DNA from: Hyposmocoma kahamanoa
Taxonomy: Eukaryota; Arthropoda; Insecta; Lepidoptera; Cosmopterigidae
Assembly (NCBI RefSeq): GCF_003589595.1
Contig: NW_020656077.1
Location: 1,541,369 to 1,605,368, forward strand
Direction: 5' to 3'
Length of the DNA: 64,000 nucleotides
The first letter of the stretch is position 1. The number at the start of each line of letters is the position of its first letter. The notes under the pieces are model-generated. The model did not search any database. It was given only the letters and a program-made list of their open reading frames with translations, and was not told where the DNA came from. Made by a program: the position numbers and the translations under genes. This document shows positions 1-10,262 of this stretch, piece by piece.

Positions 1-996
1 GCACTCTGCAAAACCTCTGGTAGCTGCTAAATGTAAAGCCGTGCTTTCTTTATCTCTCTGTTTAGTTACACCATTCACACTTATCTTTGTTTCCTTAAGC
101 AAGTAAGCGAGACAACGTTGAGCGCCAAGTTCTGCTGCCAAGTGCATTGCATTTAAACCTCCTGACGTTACGTAGGATGGATCGACACCTTTTTCTATAA
201 ATAGTTCCATACACTCTACAGCGTCAGCTCTAACTGCGCAGTGTACAAGATTATCTTCACAGCCAGCTCTTTGTACGACGGCATGTAACGAAGCACCTGA
301 AGCAATTAGAACTTCAGCCGTTTCTAAAGAGTTTCCAAATGCAGCGCAATGCAGTGGGGCAAAATATTTTGGCGCAAAATCAACATCAGCACCACGAGAA
401 AGTAAATACATAACTCCTCTCCCAGCTCCACTGAAGGCGGCTAAATGTAAAGCTGTAAGACCCGCCGACTCTGAATGATGTATATCTGCTCCAGCGTCCA
501 AGATCGGTGGTAGCAACTCATCGCGAGTTAAAAATGCCACCCAAAGCAAAGTTAAATTAACTACTACTTCCGGTGCTGAGCTAATGTGTTCTTCAATGTT
601 TTCAGCAGTTATTAATCCACACTCCACGTCATCAAAAAATCGCCCAGCGCCTAATGTTTGAGCTCTTTCGCAAAGGCCTCTTCGCACAGCTTCTTCGGTC
701 AATTTGGCTTCAGGATCGGGTGCCAGTACATCAAAACTGTGATACATGTTAGGTGCATCATCTGCTGGAGGTGATGGACCAACAAACAAATATTCTTTCA
801 CCTTACCAGGGTCCTGGGCATTTTCCAGTAAATCTATATTCTTTACATGGCGGTACGAGGCGTTAAGAGGAATTTCTTCTTGTTCACGTGTTCTTGAATT
901 GAAACTGCCAGTGAAACGACCCCGAGTTGGGGTAGCTGTGGTTGGAGTTTGTGAAGGTGATGACCACCCCATTTCACGATATCCAAAGTTGTCCAT
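1..996 (-). CDS. Ankyrin-repeat protein, N-terminal coding exon (partial; TRPA/pyrexia-like candidate)
   Basis: An open frame of 332 codons runs from an ATG at 996-994 off the left edge with no stop or intron. Residues 1-140 are a low-complexity, Ser/Thr/Pro-rich leader and linker. From about residue 150 come at least five ankyrin repeats with recognisable cores: TALHLAAFSG near 181, APLHCAAFGN near 213, NLVHCAVRAD near 249, NAMHLAAELGA near 282 and TALHLAATRGFA near 319. Upstream of the ATG, on the coding strand, a pyrimidine run ends in AG at 1011-1010, so this exon probably starts at 1009 behind an intron in the 5' UTR. Insect TRPA channels (pyrexia, painless, water witch) have such N-terminal ankyrin arrays, and the length and leader fit pyrexia. 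No membrane segment lies in the window, so a soluble ankyrin protein is not excluded. That it is a real gene is secure; the channel identity is inference. Confidence 0.88.
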   Translation of the reverse strand, partial: MDNFGYREMGWSSPSQTPTTATPTRGRFTGSFNSRTREQEEIPLNASYRHVKNIDLLENAQDPGKVKEYLFVGPSPPADDAPNMYHSFDVLAPDPEAKLTEEAVRRGLCERAQTLGAGRFFDDVECGLITAENIEEHISSAPEVVVNLTLLWVAFLTRDELLPPILDAGADIHHSESAGLTALHLAAFSGAGRGVMYLLSRGADVDFAPKYFAPLHCAAFGNSLETAEVLIASGASLHAVVQRAGCEDNLVHCAVRADAVECMELFIEKGVDPSYVTSGGLNAMHLAAELGAQRCLAYLLKETKISVNGVTKQRDKESTALHLAATRGFAEC

Positions 997-1011
997 GGTC
1001 TAAACCTGACT

Positions 1012-2295
1012 AAAAGAAACTAGAGTCATCTCTGTGCTATTATCTATCTTATCTTGTTTGTTTTATCAGAGCTTCTGCAAACTAAGGCTCGTCTATATAT
1101 CAGTCCCCGCTCACTTTGTATTATGAAGAAAATTGGCAAAGGGTTACATTCTCCTAGGACGAGGTTTGCCTTGTACAAATAAGATCTACACTAAAATTTA
1201 AAACATGAAACATTATTGTTACCCATGATTAAAATTGTCAGGAAACAAGAGAGTTCTTTCATCATATAATCTGTGCACATGCCCTAACGTCATTAATTGA
1301 CGTCGCTTAGTGATTTATGGTTTTATTTTTAAAACGTGTAATTAAGAATTTTGAAAGGTTTATTTCTCAAAATTTTGAACGCTATCGTAATTGTAAAATA
1401 AATATGTAAATAATGTACGTAAAGAATTACGTATTACACAGACGAGTGTTGTTATTATTATTTCCTTATCATTACCTGCTAAGCAGTAGGTCTGTACATA
1501 TCACCTAGCTATGCGTATTGCAAGTACTTACAAGAGTACAGTTCGTGCAACTTATGATGGGACTTCATTTCTCATATTCAGTGTATCATATCACATCTGT
1601 CATGTCTCACGCGTTTCATATCTCACCTTAGTGATAGGACATCAACCTCGTATGTTACAAAGGACATGTTTGCGCATGCTAGTTCCACCTGCATTTCAAA
1701 TATTTGTGTGTACACGCAAAGCGCCTTGTGCAATGTGTATGAAAATGATATCTCTATGAAAATAATATATACAATTTCAAATTTACCCTGCATATTTCTT
1801 TACAGATGTTAATGGTATTTGTGAAATGGACGCATTCGTCTATTACACTAGAATTTACAATTGTTAATGAACTCAATGTCAGATTATTATACCTTCACTT
1901 CACTTTTTATATTATACCTTAGTACCTAGCACGAAATAAATATCTAGTTCTTCTTGCGGAAACAGCTAGAAAATTATTTCTTCCTCTCTTAATTTCAAAT
2001 AGATTGGATGACAGATTCAACTTGCCTCTTTATTCTTTCATACTCGTAATACACGGTGAACAGAAATAGTTTTTAATTGTTTTGTTTCCTGAGTTTGTGT
2101 ACCATACTAATAATCATAATAAACATTTCGCACCCTTGGTCTAACTAACTGATAAGGCCACATGTGCAAGATGAAAATTTTTCAGGAAAGACTCTTAAAA
2201 ATTCTACGAACGAAATTATTCTATAACTTTTTAATGCTTAAACAGGAGAGTTATAAAATTTCTAATATAATAATATATATAATAATATAAGTAAT
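1012..2295. other. AT-rich non-coding interval
   Basis: This interval lies upstream of the ankyrin exon and should hold its 5' intron and possibly its promoter. I see no coding frame, recognisable repeat or clear core promoter, only AT-rich sequence. Confidence 0.5.
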
Positions 2296-2589
2296 AAATT
2301 GGACCGGCTGCAAAATCAGTATATCAGATTTTTTGTTTGGATTGAAAAAGTACGATCACATTTCCAAGTTTAGAGACAAGTTGAAGTTGTTTCCTATTCG
2401 TTTACGTAGAAATACTAACATTTTATGCTTCCTCTATAAAATTATTTTCCAACCGACTTCCCTTAGCTATTCACGTGAGCGTTTTCAATGCCGTCAGGCT
2501 GTGGGTGGCCGCCTGCGTTCTGGCACTAATTTGACCCTCGTCTTTCCACAACACAGCTCCAAAAATATTCGGACAGTTCACAGTAAATG
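2296..2589 (+). mobile_element. LINE fragment A, ORF2 C-terminal region, left part
   Basis: The frame from about 2333 to 2587 encodes the end of a non-LTR retrotransposon ORF2. The segments LRRNTNILCFLYKI and LVFPQHSSKN, and the preceding FGLKKYDHISKFRDKL, match the region after the reverse transcriptase in CR1/L2-like insect LINEs. A frameshift separates the 2300-2335 part from the rest. The frame stops abruptly in TAAATG at 2584-2589 and resumes at 4142, because LINE B is inserted here. It is 5'-truncated and inactive. The clade is inferred from wording of the motifs only. Confidence 0.75.
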
Positions 2590-4135
2590 AAAATCACAAT
2601 CAATCACAGAAACAATTTGAACAACAAGAGATTTTGCTAGGCCTGACTTAAACAAACGTGCTCACGATGCGTCTACTGTTGATTGGTCCGGGGTTATGGC
2701 AGCGCCCACTGTAGACTGCAAGCTGACAACATTCAGTGCCACCTTATTAAGTTTTTACGACAAGCATGCACCATTACGCTCAGTGGAACTGAAAAGACCA
2801 CCTGCGCCCTAGATCACTCCTTTGGTGCGTATAGCAATGAGGAGGCGCGACAGAGCTTTTAGTAAATTTAAACGTAGTAGGTCTGAGGAAAACTAGGCTA
2901 TTTTCAAGGCTCATAGAAATCGCTGTCTCCAGATGCCAGATCATCAGGTCGCTATTTTCATGACAACCTTCTCCACTCTTCTCCAGCTGACACTTGGAAA
3001 TTTTTGAAATCTATTGACGCTTTACCTCATCCTTTCACTCTTGACGATGTGAATCGGCATTTCTCGGCTAGTGTCAGCACTCAATGGGCAGGCAAAGCGG
3101 ATGCTCTCAAAGATGTTCCTTCCTTGTGCCGCCAACCATCTGAAAGTTTTGTATTTTCTTTGGTGTCGGAGTCCGTTATTCGCAAAACAATAATGTCTTT
3201 AAAGTCTAAAGCTGTTGGATGTGATGACATTAGTCGATAAATAGTGCTCTGCCTATTATTACTCACATTATCAACGAGTTGATACGTACGTACGTTTCCT
3301 AATAACTGGCGCAGGGCGCATGTGTTGCCTCTTCCTAAGATTAATAGCCCCACAACATCTCAACAAAAATTTTCTTAGTACAGACCATTATTTTTCCTAT
3401 CCTTGATTATGCTGATGTATCTTTGATTCTCAACAAATTGGATCGCTTGCTCAAAAGTTGCATTCGCTTTATTTATGGACTTTGATCACGTGTCCGCAAG
3501 TCGCAATAAGCTGAAGTGGCTTACGATTCGCCAGCATCGTGATTTGAGAATAATTCCACTCTTTACTCTATCATTAATGATAAATGTGCTCCTGGATATT
3601 TGAAATGTAAATTTCGATTATGGGTGCATCCCATAATTGCAATCTTCGCTCTGACAGCAAATTGACACTTTTAATTCCTTTTCACCGTACTGGTTTCCTT
3701 TCTAACTCATTTACTCTTCAGGCAATACGACTCTGGAACGCTCTACCGCCCCATATTCAAAAAGCGCAGAATAAACTAGCTTTCAAGCCATTATATTAGT
3801 CCGCGATTTCATATTGGAGTCTCAATTAGTCTGACATTGCTATAAATAAATATGTATATTAAATATATGTGTATGTATTATATATTATGTATTTAGGTGT
3901 ATATAGGTTGCTTATGTAAATATATAGTTAGTCATATAATATTGTGCTATATTTATATTGTGTTTAAACTATATATCATAATTATTTATAAACTTCTTTC
4001 AATCTGTTTTAATTATCATGTTATGCACCCCTGTCAATTATTTTGAACCCAGCTCTACGGTTGACTGGTAGAGAATGCCTAATGGCATTAAGTCCGCCAT
4101 TTATACTGTTTTGTGTGCAATTAAGTTTAAATAAA
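2590..4135 (+). mobile_element. LINE fragment B, nested in LINE A, 5'-truncated and internally deleted
   Basis: Broken ORF2 pieces run left to right. First (about 2670-2990) is the spacer after the endonuclease, including YDKHAPLRSVELKRPP and MRRRDRAFSKFKRSRSEE. Next (3004-3237) is the start of the reverse transcriptase with SLKSKAVGCDDIS. The centre of the RT is missing near 3370-3410. Last come the C-terminal pieces LNKLDRLLKSCIRFIYG (about 3430) and a degenerate IRLWNALPPHIQKAQ-like stretch (about 3730). The 3' end (4060-4135) reads TGGCATTAAGTCCGCC and ends in AAATAAATAAAT, as in CR1/L2-like elements. TAAATG flanks it at 2584-2589 and 4136-4141, a likely target-site duplication. Many stops; not functional. 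Confidence 0.8.
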
Positions 4136-4141
4136 TAAATG

Positions 4142-4550
4142 CTGCCCGTATGTGGAACCTTCTCCCGGTAGAAGTCAGACAGTCGCCTACAGTTCGGATT
4201 TTCAAGGGTGCCCTTTTGATGTTTTGGGATTGTTCAGACTCCTCATGTTAGAGCTTATGAAGTATTTATTCACATTTGTTATATTTATATATACTTTTAT
4301 TTTGTGCATATATTTTAGTTTAGAGTTTATGTGTATTATTTTATATATACATATGTATTCGTATGTATATTTGATGTAATAGATTTATCTATGTATTTAT
4401 TGAGTATAGTAGCATTCAATTTCTTTATTTATTTGTTTTTATTGCCAACCCAAAAACCAACTTTCCTCTCAGTTTTTCAATGGTTAGTTGGAAGAAATCC
4501 CTTTGTGGGATAAGCTCGCATGCACACTAATATTCTAAATTGTTTTTTAA
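4142..4550 (+). mobile_element. LINE fragment A, right part and 3' UTR
   Basis: The first 90 bases continue the ORF2 C-terminus of LINE A across the LINE B insertion, with MWNLLPVEVRQSPTVRIFKG in frame with the left part. AT-rich 3' UTR follows, ending near a GGGATAAGCTCGCATG motif that resembles the 3' UTRs of related LINEs in this window. No clean tail is visible. Confidence 0.7.
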
Positions 4551-5439
4551 AATTGGTAATTTACTTTGTGGTACGATAAAGTGTTCAAAGAAATAATTAA
4601 ATATAATTTTTTTTATGTAATTCGTATTATTTTTATGATTTTCATGTCACAAAGCACTTTTAAAGAGTCGCATGAGGCTTCATTATGCCAATAGCACGAT
4701 TTACTGGCTTCAATATGATTAGGTAGGAGAGTTAATAATTTTTTATTGGGTTTTGTTGGAAACAAGAAATTAAGCGGAAAAAAATAGCAAAACATATAAA
4801 TGATTATCTATAATACAAATGTACGTTTTTATAACATTTTGTGCATCAGCTACGGTGATATGAAATGGATTAACGGTGAAATAATAGGTGAGTAATATTT
4901 TGGAGCCAATAAAATTGTATAAGTAATTTACGACATGTACATGACAATGTGATAATAGCAAAACGCACTACTAAAATTTTTATCAAAATGTAATATATTG
5001 AATTTAAATACGTGTTTGGAATAAGGAGAAATCCATCTCAATGATTGTTGGATACACAGTAAGTTCAAAAGGCACAACTGACATCAATAATCAGTTTTCA
5101 TAAAGTCATATTTGACATTTTATTCAATTAAAAGCACTGACTGTACAGGTTGTAATCGTTAAGCTTCTCTACGAATGTCATATTAAATGTATACGGACAT
5201 TTAACGTTAAAATTTTGGATATTCGCAATTTTGTTTAAAAAACTTATTGATGTCATTTTACTCATTAGGTTAAGTACTTTCTATATCATTTAAAGGTTTT
5301 TGATATCTCTTACATTTATGAAAAAATCGCCTGGGCACTCTTAACGATTACACAATTATCGCCCGTCCACTATGGGGATCATTCTTCTTACCATGTCTAT
5401 AATTTTGTTAATGTGAATGTAACTACACTAACCATCGCC
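4551..5439. other. AT-rich non-coding interval
   Basis: No gene, repeat or RNA seen. The short open frames here lack domain content and are expected by chance. Confidence 0.4.
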
Positions 5440-5502
5440 TAAGAGGAGATTCGTGTCCAGCAGTAGGACGTACCTATAAATGAGTTGATAATGATGACGA
5501 CT
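5440..5502 (+). mobile_element. 3' end of a tRNA-derived SINE (family S2)
   Basis: AGGAGATTCGTGTCCAGCAG followed by GTAGGACGT and a GAT-rich tail matches the 3' end of the longer S2 copies at 18.0 and 30.1 kb. Only about 60 bases remain. Confidence 0.7.
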
Positions 5503-5697
5503 GTAACTAGAAGCTTCAAACATAATACATCTTTCAACTAGTCCAACCTTCGTTTACTCGAATTCATGGTTGTTGGTGGAAATGAAATGTCAAATACTTA
5601 CTCCTTAATTCCGAAATCAATATTCAATTTCGGAACGTATTTTGTTAAGTTGGTTTTAATAGTCAATAATCGTTAGGGTTTGGTGTACGCCTTATCA

Positions 5698-5880
5698 TTT
5701 TTTTGACTGACTTAAAAAAGGAGGAGGTTCTCAATTCATTACGCGATAACTCCGTTTGATTTGTGAACCGATTTTGATGATTCTTTTTTGTTGGAAAGAA
5801 GGTACCTCAGAAGTGGTCCCATTTAAATTTGAAGAAAATGTTCCACCTATAAGGGTGGCTAACTAGGGGATGAATGACTA
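5698..5880 (+). repeat. Dispersed repeat R, partial copy
   Basis: It begins with GACTGACTTAAAAAAGGAGG and includes GAACCGATTTTGATGATTC and a GGTGGCTAACTAGGGGATGA stretch. Other copies are at 19.6 kb (+), 28.6 kb (-) and 55.9 kb (-). It is non-coding and of unknown class; the repeated GACCGACTT-type end suggests a defined terminus. Confidence 0.7.
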
Positions 5881-5890
5881 ATGCGGTCGG

Positions 5891-6193
5891 TTTTTTTTTA
5901 TAATACAAAGTGACGGGACGAACAAGTCGTGCGCCTGGTGATAAACGACATGCCTGTCCATGACAGTTGCAGTGCCACTAAAAATTTTAAATCACAAAGA
6001 TCTGAGGCACTCCAGTGCGCCCGATTCTTTGAGACATAAGTTGACAAGTCCCATGTGCCCGAAATTTCTCCAGCACCCCTACTCTTCGAAACCGGAACGC
6101 AGTAATGCTCGCATTACTGTTTGGCGGCAGATATAGGTAAGGTGGCAGTACTACTCTAGAAGAACTGTTTCACAAGGTGCTCTACTGCTACTA
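5891..6193 (-). mobile_element. S1 SINE-like element, copy A
   Basis: S1 is the commonest repeat in the window. Read in the sense direction it begins near TAGTAGCAGTAGAGCTCCTT, passes CTGCCGCCAAGCAGTAATG, CTCAGATCTTTG and GGCACTGCAACTG, and ends GTCCCGTCACTT, then TATTATAAAA. The A-rich tail (T run at 5891 here) sets the orientation. This copy is nearly full length. It resembles abundant lepidopteran SINEs of the Metulj type; that name is from memory and unverified. I see no strong tRNA A/B box. Confidence 0.8.
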
Positions 6194-6585
6194 AATCATC
6201 ATCATTTGATTATTCCACAAAGACAAAAACAGAAGTTGGTCAAATTAAATACAATGTTCCATACAATCAGTACCTAGTCAAATTCATTCTTCACATCGTA
6301 TCGACGGCATGCACTATTATGCATGTCATCGTGGTGAAAGGATAATGCCAATCGCAGTAAGGTAATCGCCGATTGCTGCCAAAGGTGCGCCAGACTTGCG
6401 GACAAGGATCGTGATACGTCGTGCAGGGAGGCTCCATTCGTGCACCCCACCTACTCAAATAAATATTACTTTATAATATATTCGAAATGGTGATAATTTT
6501 TCTGTATGCCGTTCTAACGAACGGTTCAAAACGTTCCTAATAGCTTTCGATTAAGGCATTTCTAATGTATTTTGAATAACTTTTT
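6194..6585. other. Spacer between two inverted S1 copies
   Basis: About 390 bases with nothing recognisable. It separates copies A and B, which are in opposite orientation with their 5' ends facing each other. Confidence 0.4.
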
Positions 6586-6889
6586 AGTTAGTAGCAGTAG
6601 AGCTCCTTGTGAAAGAGTTCATCCAGGAAAGTACTGCCAACTTAATTATTTCTGCCACCAAGCAGTAATGTCAGCATTACTGTGTTCCGGTTTTGAAGGG
6701 TAAGGGTGCTGGTGAAATTACAAGCACATGGGACTTATCAACTTATGTTTTGGGGTGACGGGCGCATTGGCAGGGCCCTTCAGATCTTTTTAAAGCTCCG
6801 AATGGCACCGCATCTACCATGGACAGGCGTTTAGCTTATCATCAGGCGCACGATTTGTCCATCCCGTCACTTAATATTATAAAAAAAAA
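6586..6889 (+). mobile_element. S1 SINE-like element, copy B
   Basis: Full-length copy from TTAGTAGCAGTAGAGCTCC to CCCGTCACTTAATATTAT, followed by an intact run of nine A at 6881-6889. It is the best-preserved tail in the window and fixes the sense strand of the family. Confidence 0.85.
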
Positions 6890-7754
6890 GAGTTTTGTTC
6901 ACAGACCAGACATTTAATTGCACCGAAATAATTTCCATAAAAAAAAACTAATGCTACCTAAGGCAGTTTTCCTATATTTATAAACAGTACTTGTATTAAT
7001 TACATACTGAAGTCCAGACTGGCTTTTAACTAGATTATATTGCGGTTAGATCCCAGAGTCGCGTATTACCTACTCGTGCGTGGAATGAACCTACACACGG
7101 CTTTACTTAGTTCCATTAGCGGTATGTCATCAGATATAATTAGCTTCAAGTCTTTAGTATTAAATATCTTCAGCTTTAACGGTACAAGTTTCTAGCGGAG
7201 TAATATCAACTTACGGTCGTCGATTCGATTCCTCGGCCGGGTACACCCGTCAGTTTAATTGTCACCGATTGAGTCGATACCAGCCTTCGCTACATCACAC
7301 CGATATGCACGGACTTGACATTGCGATCCGATGCAAATATTAATCTCAGAGATAAGTTCAACGTGTATGCTAACTAAGAACGACTTTAGTTTTACTGTTT
7401 CTAGTAGGTGTGCGTTGGTTGCATGCATGTAAAAATATTGGTTCGGAGTGTGGCGAAATAAATTAATATTGTTTATAAGCTGTCTCTCTACATAAGCGTA
7501 ACAAATTCATCTTTACAAATTCTATAATTTGTTCTTCTTTAAAAATATTTTCCACAATAACTACTTTAAATGGATTACAGGAAGTATCTGCTTCAGGTCA
7601 CTTAAATTATCTATACGTCGCAAGATTTCTCACTGCGAAAGACAATATCACATACGTTGCTCTGATCCCAAAGTAAATAACTAAAGCATTTGTGATCAAA
7701 TCGGAGACAATGTAGAAAAGTTAGTTTTTCCAGACAATGCAGAAAAGTTGTTAA
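6890..7754. other. Non-coding interval
   Basis: No gene or repeat recognised. A TTCGATTCC at about 7227 resembles a tRNA B box, but no tRNA can be folded around it. Confidence 0.4.
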
Positions 7755-7833
7755 TTTTTCAGGATCGAACCCGGGATCTCAGAGATGGGGCACCATAAAG
7801 ACCGATGTGTAAACCACTCGTCGAGGTCGTCCT
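7755..7833 (-). mobile_element. tRNA-like head of a SINE
   Basis: On the minus strand a GGTTCGATCC B box lies downstream of a GACGACCTCG...GTGGTTTACACAT region resembling an A box, about the spacing of a tRNA gene. No cloverleaf closes, so it is a tRNA-derived SINE head and not a tRNA gene. The body is not delimited. Confidence 0.5.
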
Positions 7834-8647
7834 TTTAAAGTTTACGTAGGCAATGTGTATATTTATGTAGTTTTCTGAAATGAAAAAAACTGTGCATATA
7901 TTTCTTTGGTTTATAAAGGAAGCGAGTATCTATACGATTCGAATTTTATTGACTTCTTCAATATCATTTTGCGATAAGTGCTATTTAAAATACATTACGA
8001 ACTAAGTGGAAAGCGATAACGGACATAAAGTACAATTTTATTGATGTAACTTTAGCACCCTATCGAGAATATTAATTCCACTTATGATAACTCTTATTCG
8101 TTGATAATCTTTTGCAATTTATAACAAAATTTACGAAACTATATGAACAGTATTTTAACTATAATCGCCAGTATTCAATAACAGGTGCAAATGGAACAAA
8201 CTTGAGTAAATCGTCTAATTCGTGATTTGGTCAATATTAAAATTTCAGATAATATTTTTTTATAGTTTTCTCCGAGACTATGCCTAATTAGAATTTAGTT
8301 ATTTGTGTTATTTCCAAGTATCTAATTCAAACCGTCCATTCGGGTAATGATAAATAATGCAAGGTTATATTTGTGGGAACTGTATAAAAACATAGTGCTC
8401 TCGATATATTACGAGTTAGATTAGTTTGGCGGTACACGAAGGCTGCCACGTCGCCTAGCGCGAAATTATTTTCGATACCACGTTTCGTACAAGAACTAAA
8501 AATTCGAGTTACTAATATTTTTGTTAGTAAATTTTTTTGTTATATTATATTAATTTAATTTTGTATATAAATTGAAAAACAAGTTGGTATTGTCACATTA
8601 TTATATTAGTATTTTTTTTAGATAATTCACAATCTGCCATGATTTTT
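7834..8647. other. AT-rich non-coding interval
   Basis: Nothing recognisable seen on either strand. Confidence 0.4.
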
Positions 8648-8977
8648 TAGTAGGTAGCAGTAGAACTCCTTCTGGAAAGAGGTCGTTCAGAAACTGCCAC
8701 CTTACCTATTTCTGCCGCCGAGCGGTAATGTGCGCATTGTTGCGTTACTATTTTGAAGGTGGTGGTGAAATTATAGGTACATAGGACTTGTCAACTTATG
8801 TCTCAAGATGACGAGTGCAGTTGCAGTGTTCATCAGCTATTAGTTCTATTATCTGTTAGCGACAATATAGCTATTAGCGATTTAATGCTCTGAGTGGCAC
8901 TTAACTGCTACAGATAGGCGTGTCGTTTACCATTAAGTGCACCGCTTGTTGGTCCCAGTATTTGGTATCAAAAAAAT
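8648..8977 (+). mobile_element. S1 SINE-like element, copy C, diverged
   Basis: The head (GTAGCAGTAGAACTCCTT), the middle (TTCTGCCGCCGAGCGGTAAT) and the end (GGTCCCAGT, then an A run) are recognisable. About 60 bases of locally repeated TAGCTATTAGCGA-like sequence (8840-8890) replace part of the CTCAGATCTTTG segment. Confidence 0.75.
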
Positions 8978-9142
8978 ACCGCCTTTAAACGAAAAGTTCA
9001 ATTATTTTTTCTAGGGGAAACTTATTACCTTTACAACTTAATTTGTAAATAAAAGATACTTAAAATTGTATAATTGCAAAAAACCCTGTAGGTATCGCAA
9101 TTATTAAAAATTTTAAAACAGTATTTCCGCAAAGCTCGGTAC

Positions 9143-9246
9143 TATAATCGAGGGCTGTAGCTCAGATGCATTGCGAGAGGTACTTTTAANNNNNNNNNNA
9201 CTCATTCAGCCAGCAATTCTACTCATAGAGTACGGCCTAGTCTACA
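9143..9246 (-). repeat. 3' LTR, interrupted by an assembly gap
   Basis: The first 47 bases (TATAATCGAGGG...) and last 47 (...CGGCCTAGTCTACA) match the other LTR exactly. Ten Ns at 9190-9199 stand for what should be about 152 bases, judged from the intact 246-base copy. Confidence 0.88.
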
Positions 9247-9258
9247 TCCCTCTTCCTC
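9247..9258 (-). other. Polypurine tract
   Basis: On the minus strand GAGGAAGAGGGA abuts the 3' LTR with no spacer, the position and composition of a plus-strand primer for reverse transcription. Confidence 0.8.
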
Positions 9259-10262
9259 ACAGCTGAAGGGGTGAATATCCCTAGCTGATGGTCTACCTAT
9301 GATAGGCAACTTACATCTGCGATCAGCCTTTACTACAGGCTAGCCACACACTGCTCGGAAGCTATCAACTTACCAACAAGTAACCACCGAGGAGGCTATG
9401 GCTTTGGTCTGCCAAAAACCTATCTAAAAGGACAGACCATGATCACATCCTAAACAAACAAATCAAAATATTTTCACTAGTTAGCTATCCTATCTAATTA
9501 GGGAACCTGACTAAACCCTAACACTTTATTTTAGCGACCCTAAACTGGCTGAACGATCCTAATAAAAATTCTAAACATCACTACAAGTTCCTAACTATCT
9601 CAGCCTAAGCTATCTCCAACGTGGATGCTGCCACAACGACGACACAGGCTTGAACATCCATCGGACGATCACTGGGTTACATCACTATTGATCTCCCAGC
9701 TGCCTTAGTCCTCATTTTGCAGCTATCACGTTCCATCAGCTTCACTCATCATCCTTAAACAACAAGAACCAACCCACGTATAACGTCAACAACATATTCT
9801 AACTACATGTCCTCAGACATACATATGGTATGAGGGTATACCACATGAAGAATTTCTAATAATTAAATAAATATATTTTCCCAGAATGCAGACAGTCCTT
9901 GATCAACTGGAGGGATGAGCAGGAACTATTCGCACATACAGGATAATATATCTACCAAATTAAAAAAAGGAAAAACAAAAGTAAATGTTATCTATGTGAT
10001 GGTGTATCTTCTCCTCCCTTCCTTCCAAGTCTGCATGTACAGGAAAATATCAATTTTTCTCCAAATATTTCTCATAAGGTCGATATCATTCCACATGAAA
10101 AATAAATATAAAAATTAATTAACCTAGTAGAAACAAACACATTAAATTCCCTCATATAGAACTTTTTCATCCTATTCACATGGAGTAGATTCTGCCTACA
10201 CAACCTTTTCCTATTCATACCTAATCTGCACATAATACAATTAATCCTACTCAACCAATTCA
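9259..10262 (-). other. Non-coding 3' part of the LTR element
   Basis: About 1 kb between the gag stop and the polypurine tract. It is C-rich on the plus strand over long stretches. I found no polymerase motifs. One 63-codon open stretch immediately after gag (10263-10072) has no recognisable content. It may carry packaging or structural RNA signals; that is only a guess. Confidence 0.5.

Noticed and set aside
746..1003. 85-codon open frame on the plus strand
   Set aside because: It is the antisense shadow of the ankyrin exon, which has clear ankyrin repeats on the minus strand.
7750..7835. tRNA gene on the minus strand
   Set aside because: A and B boxes are present but acceptor and anticodon stems do not pair; treated as a SINE head.
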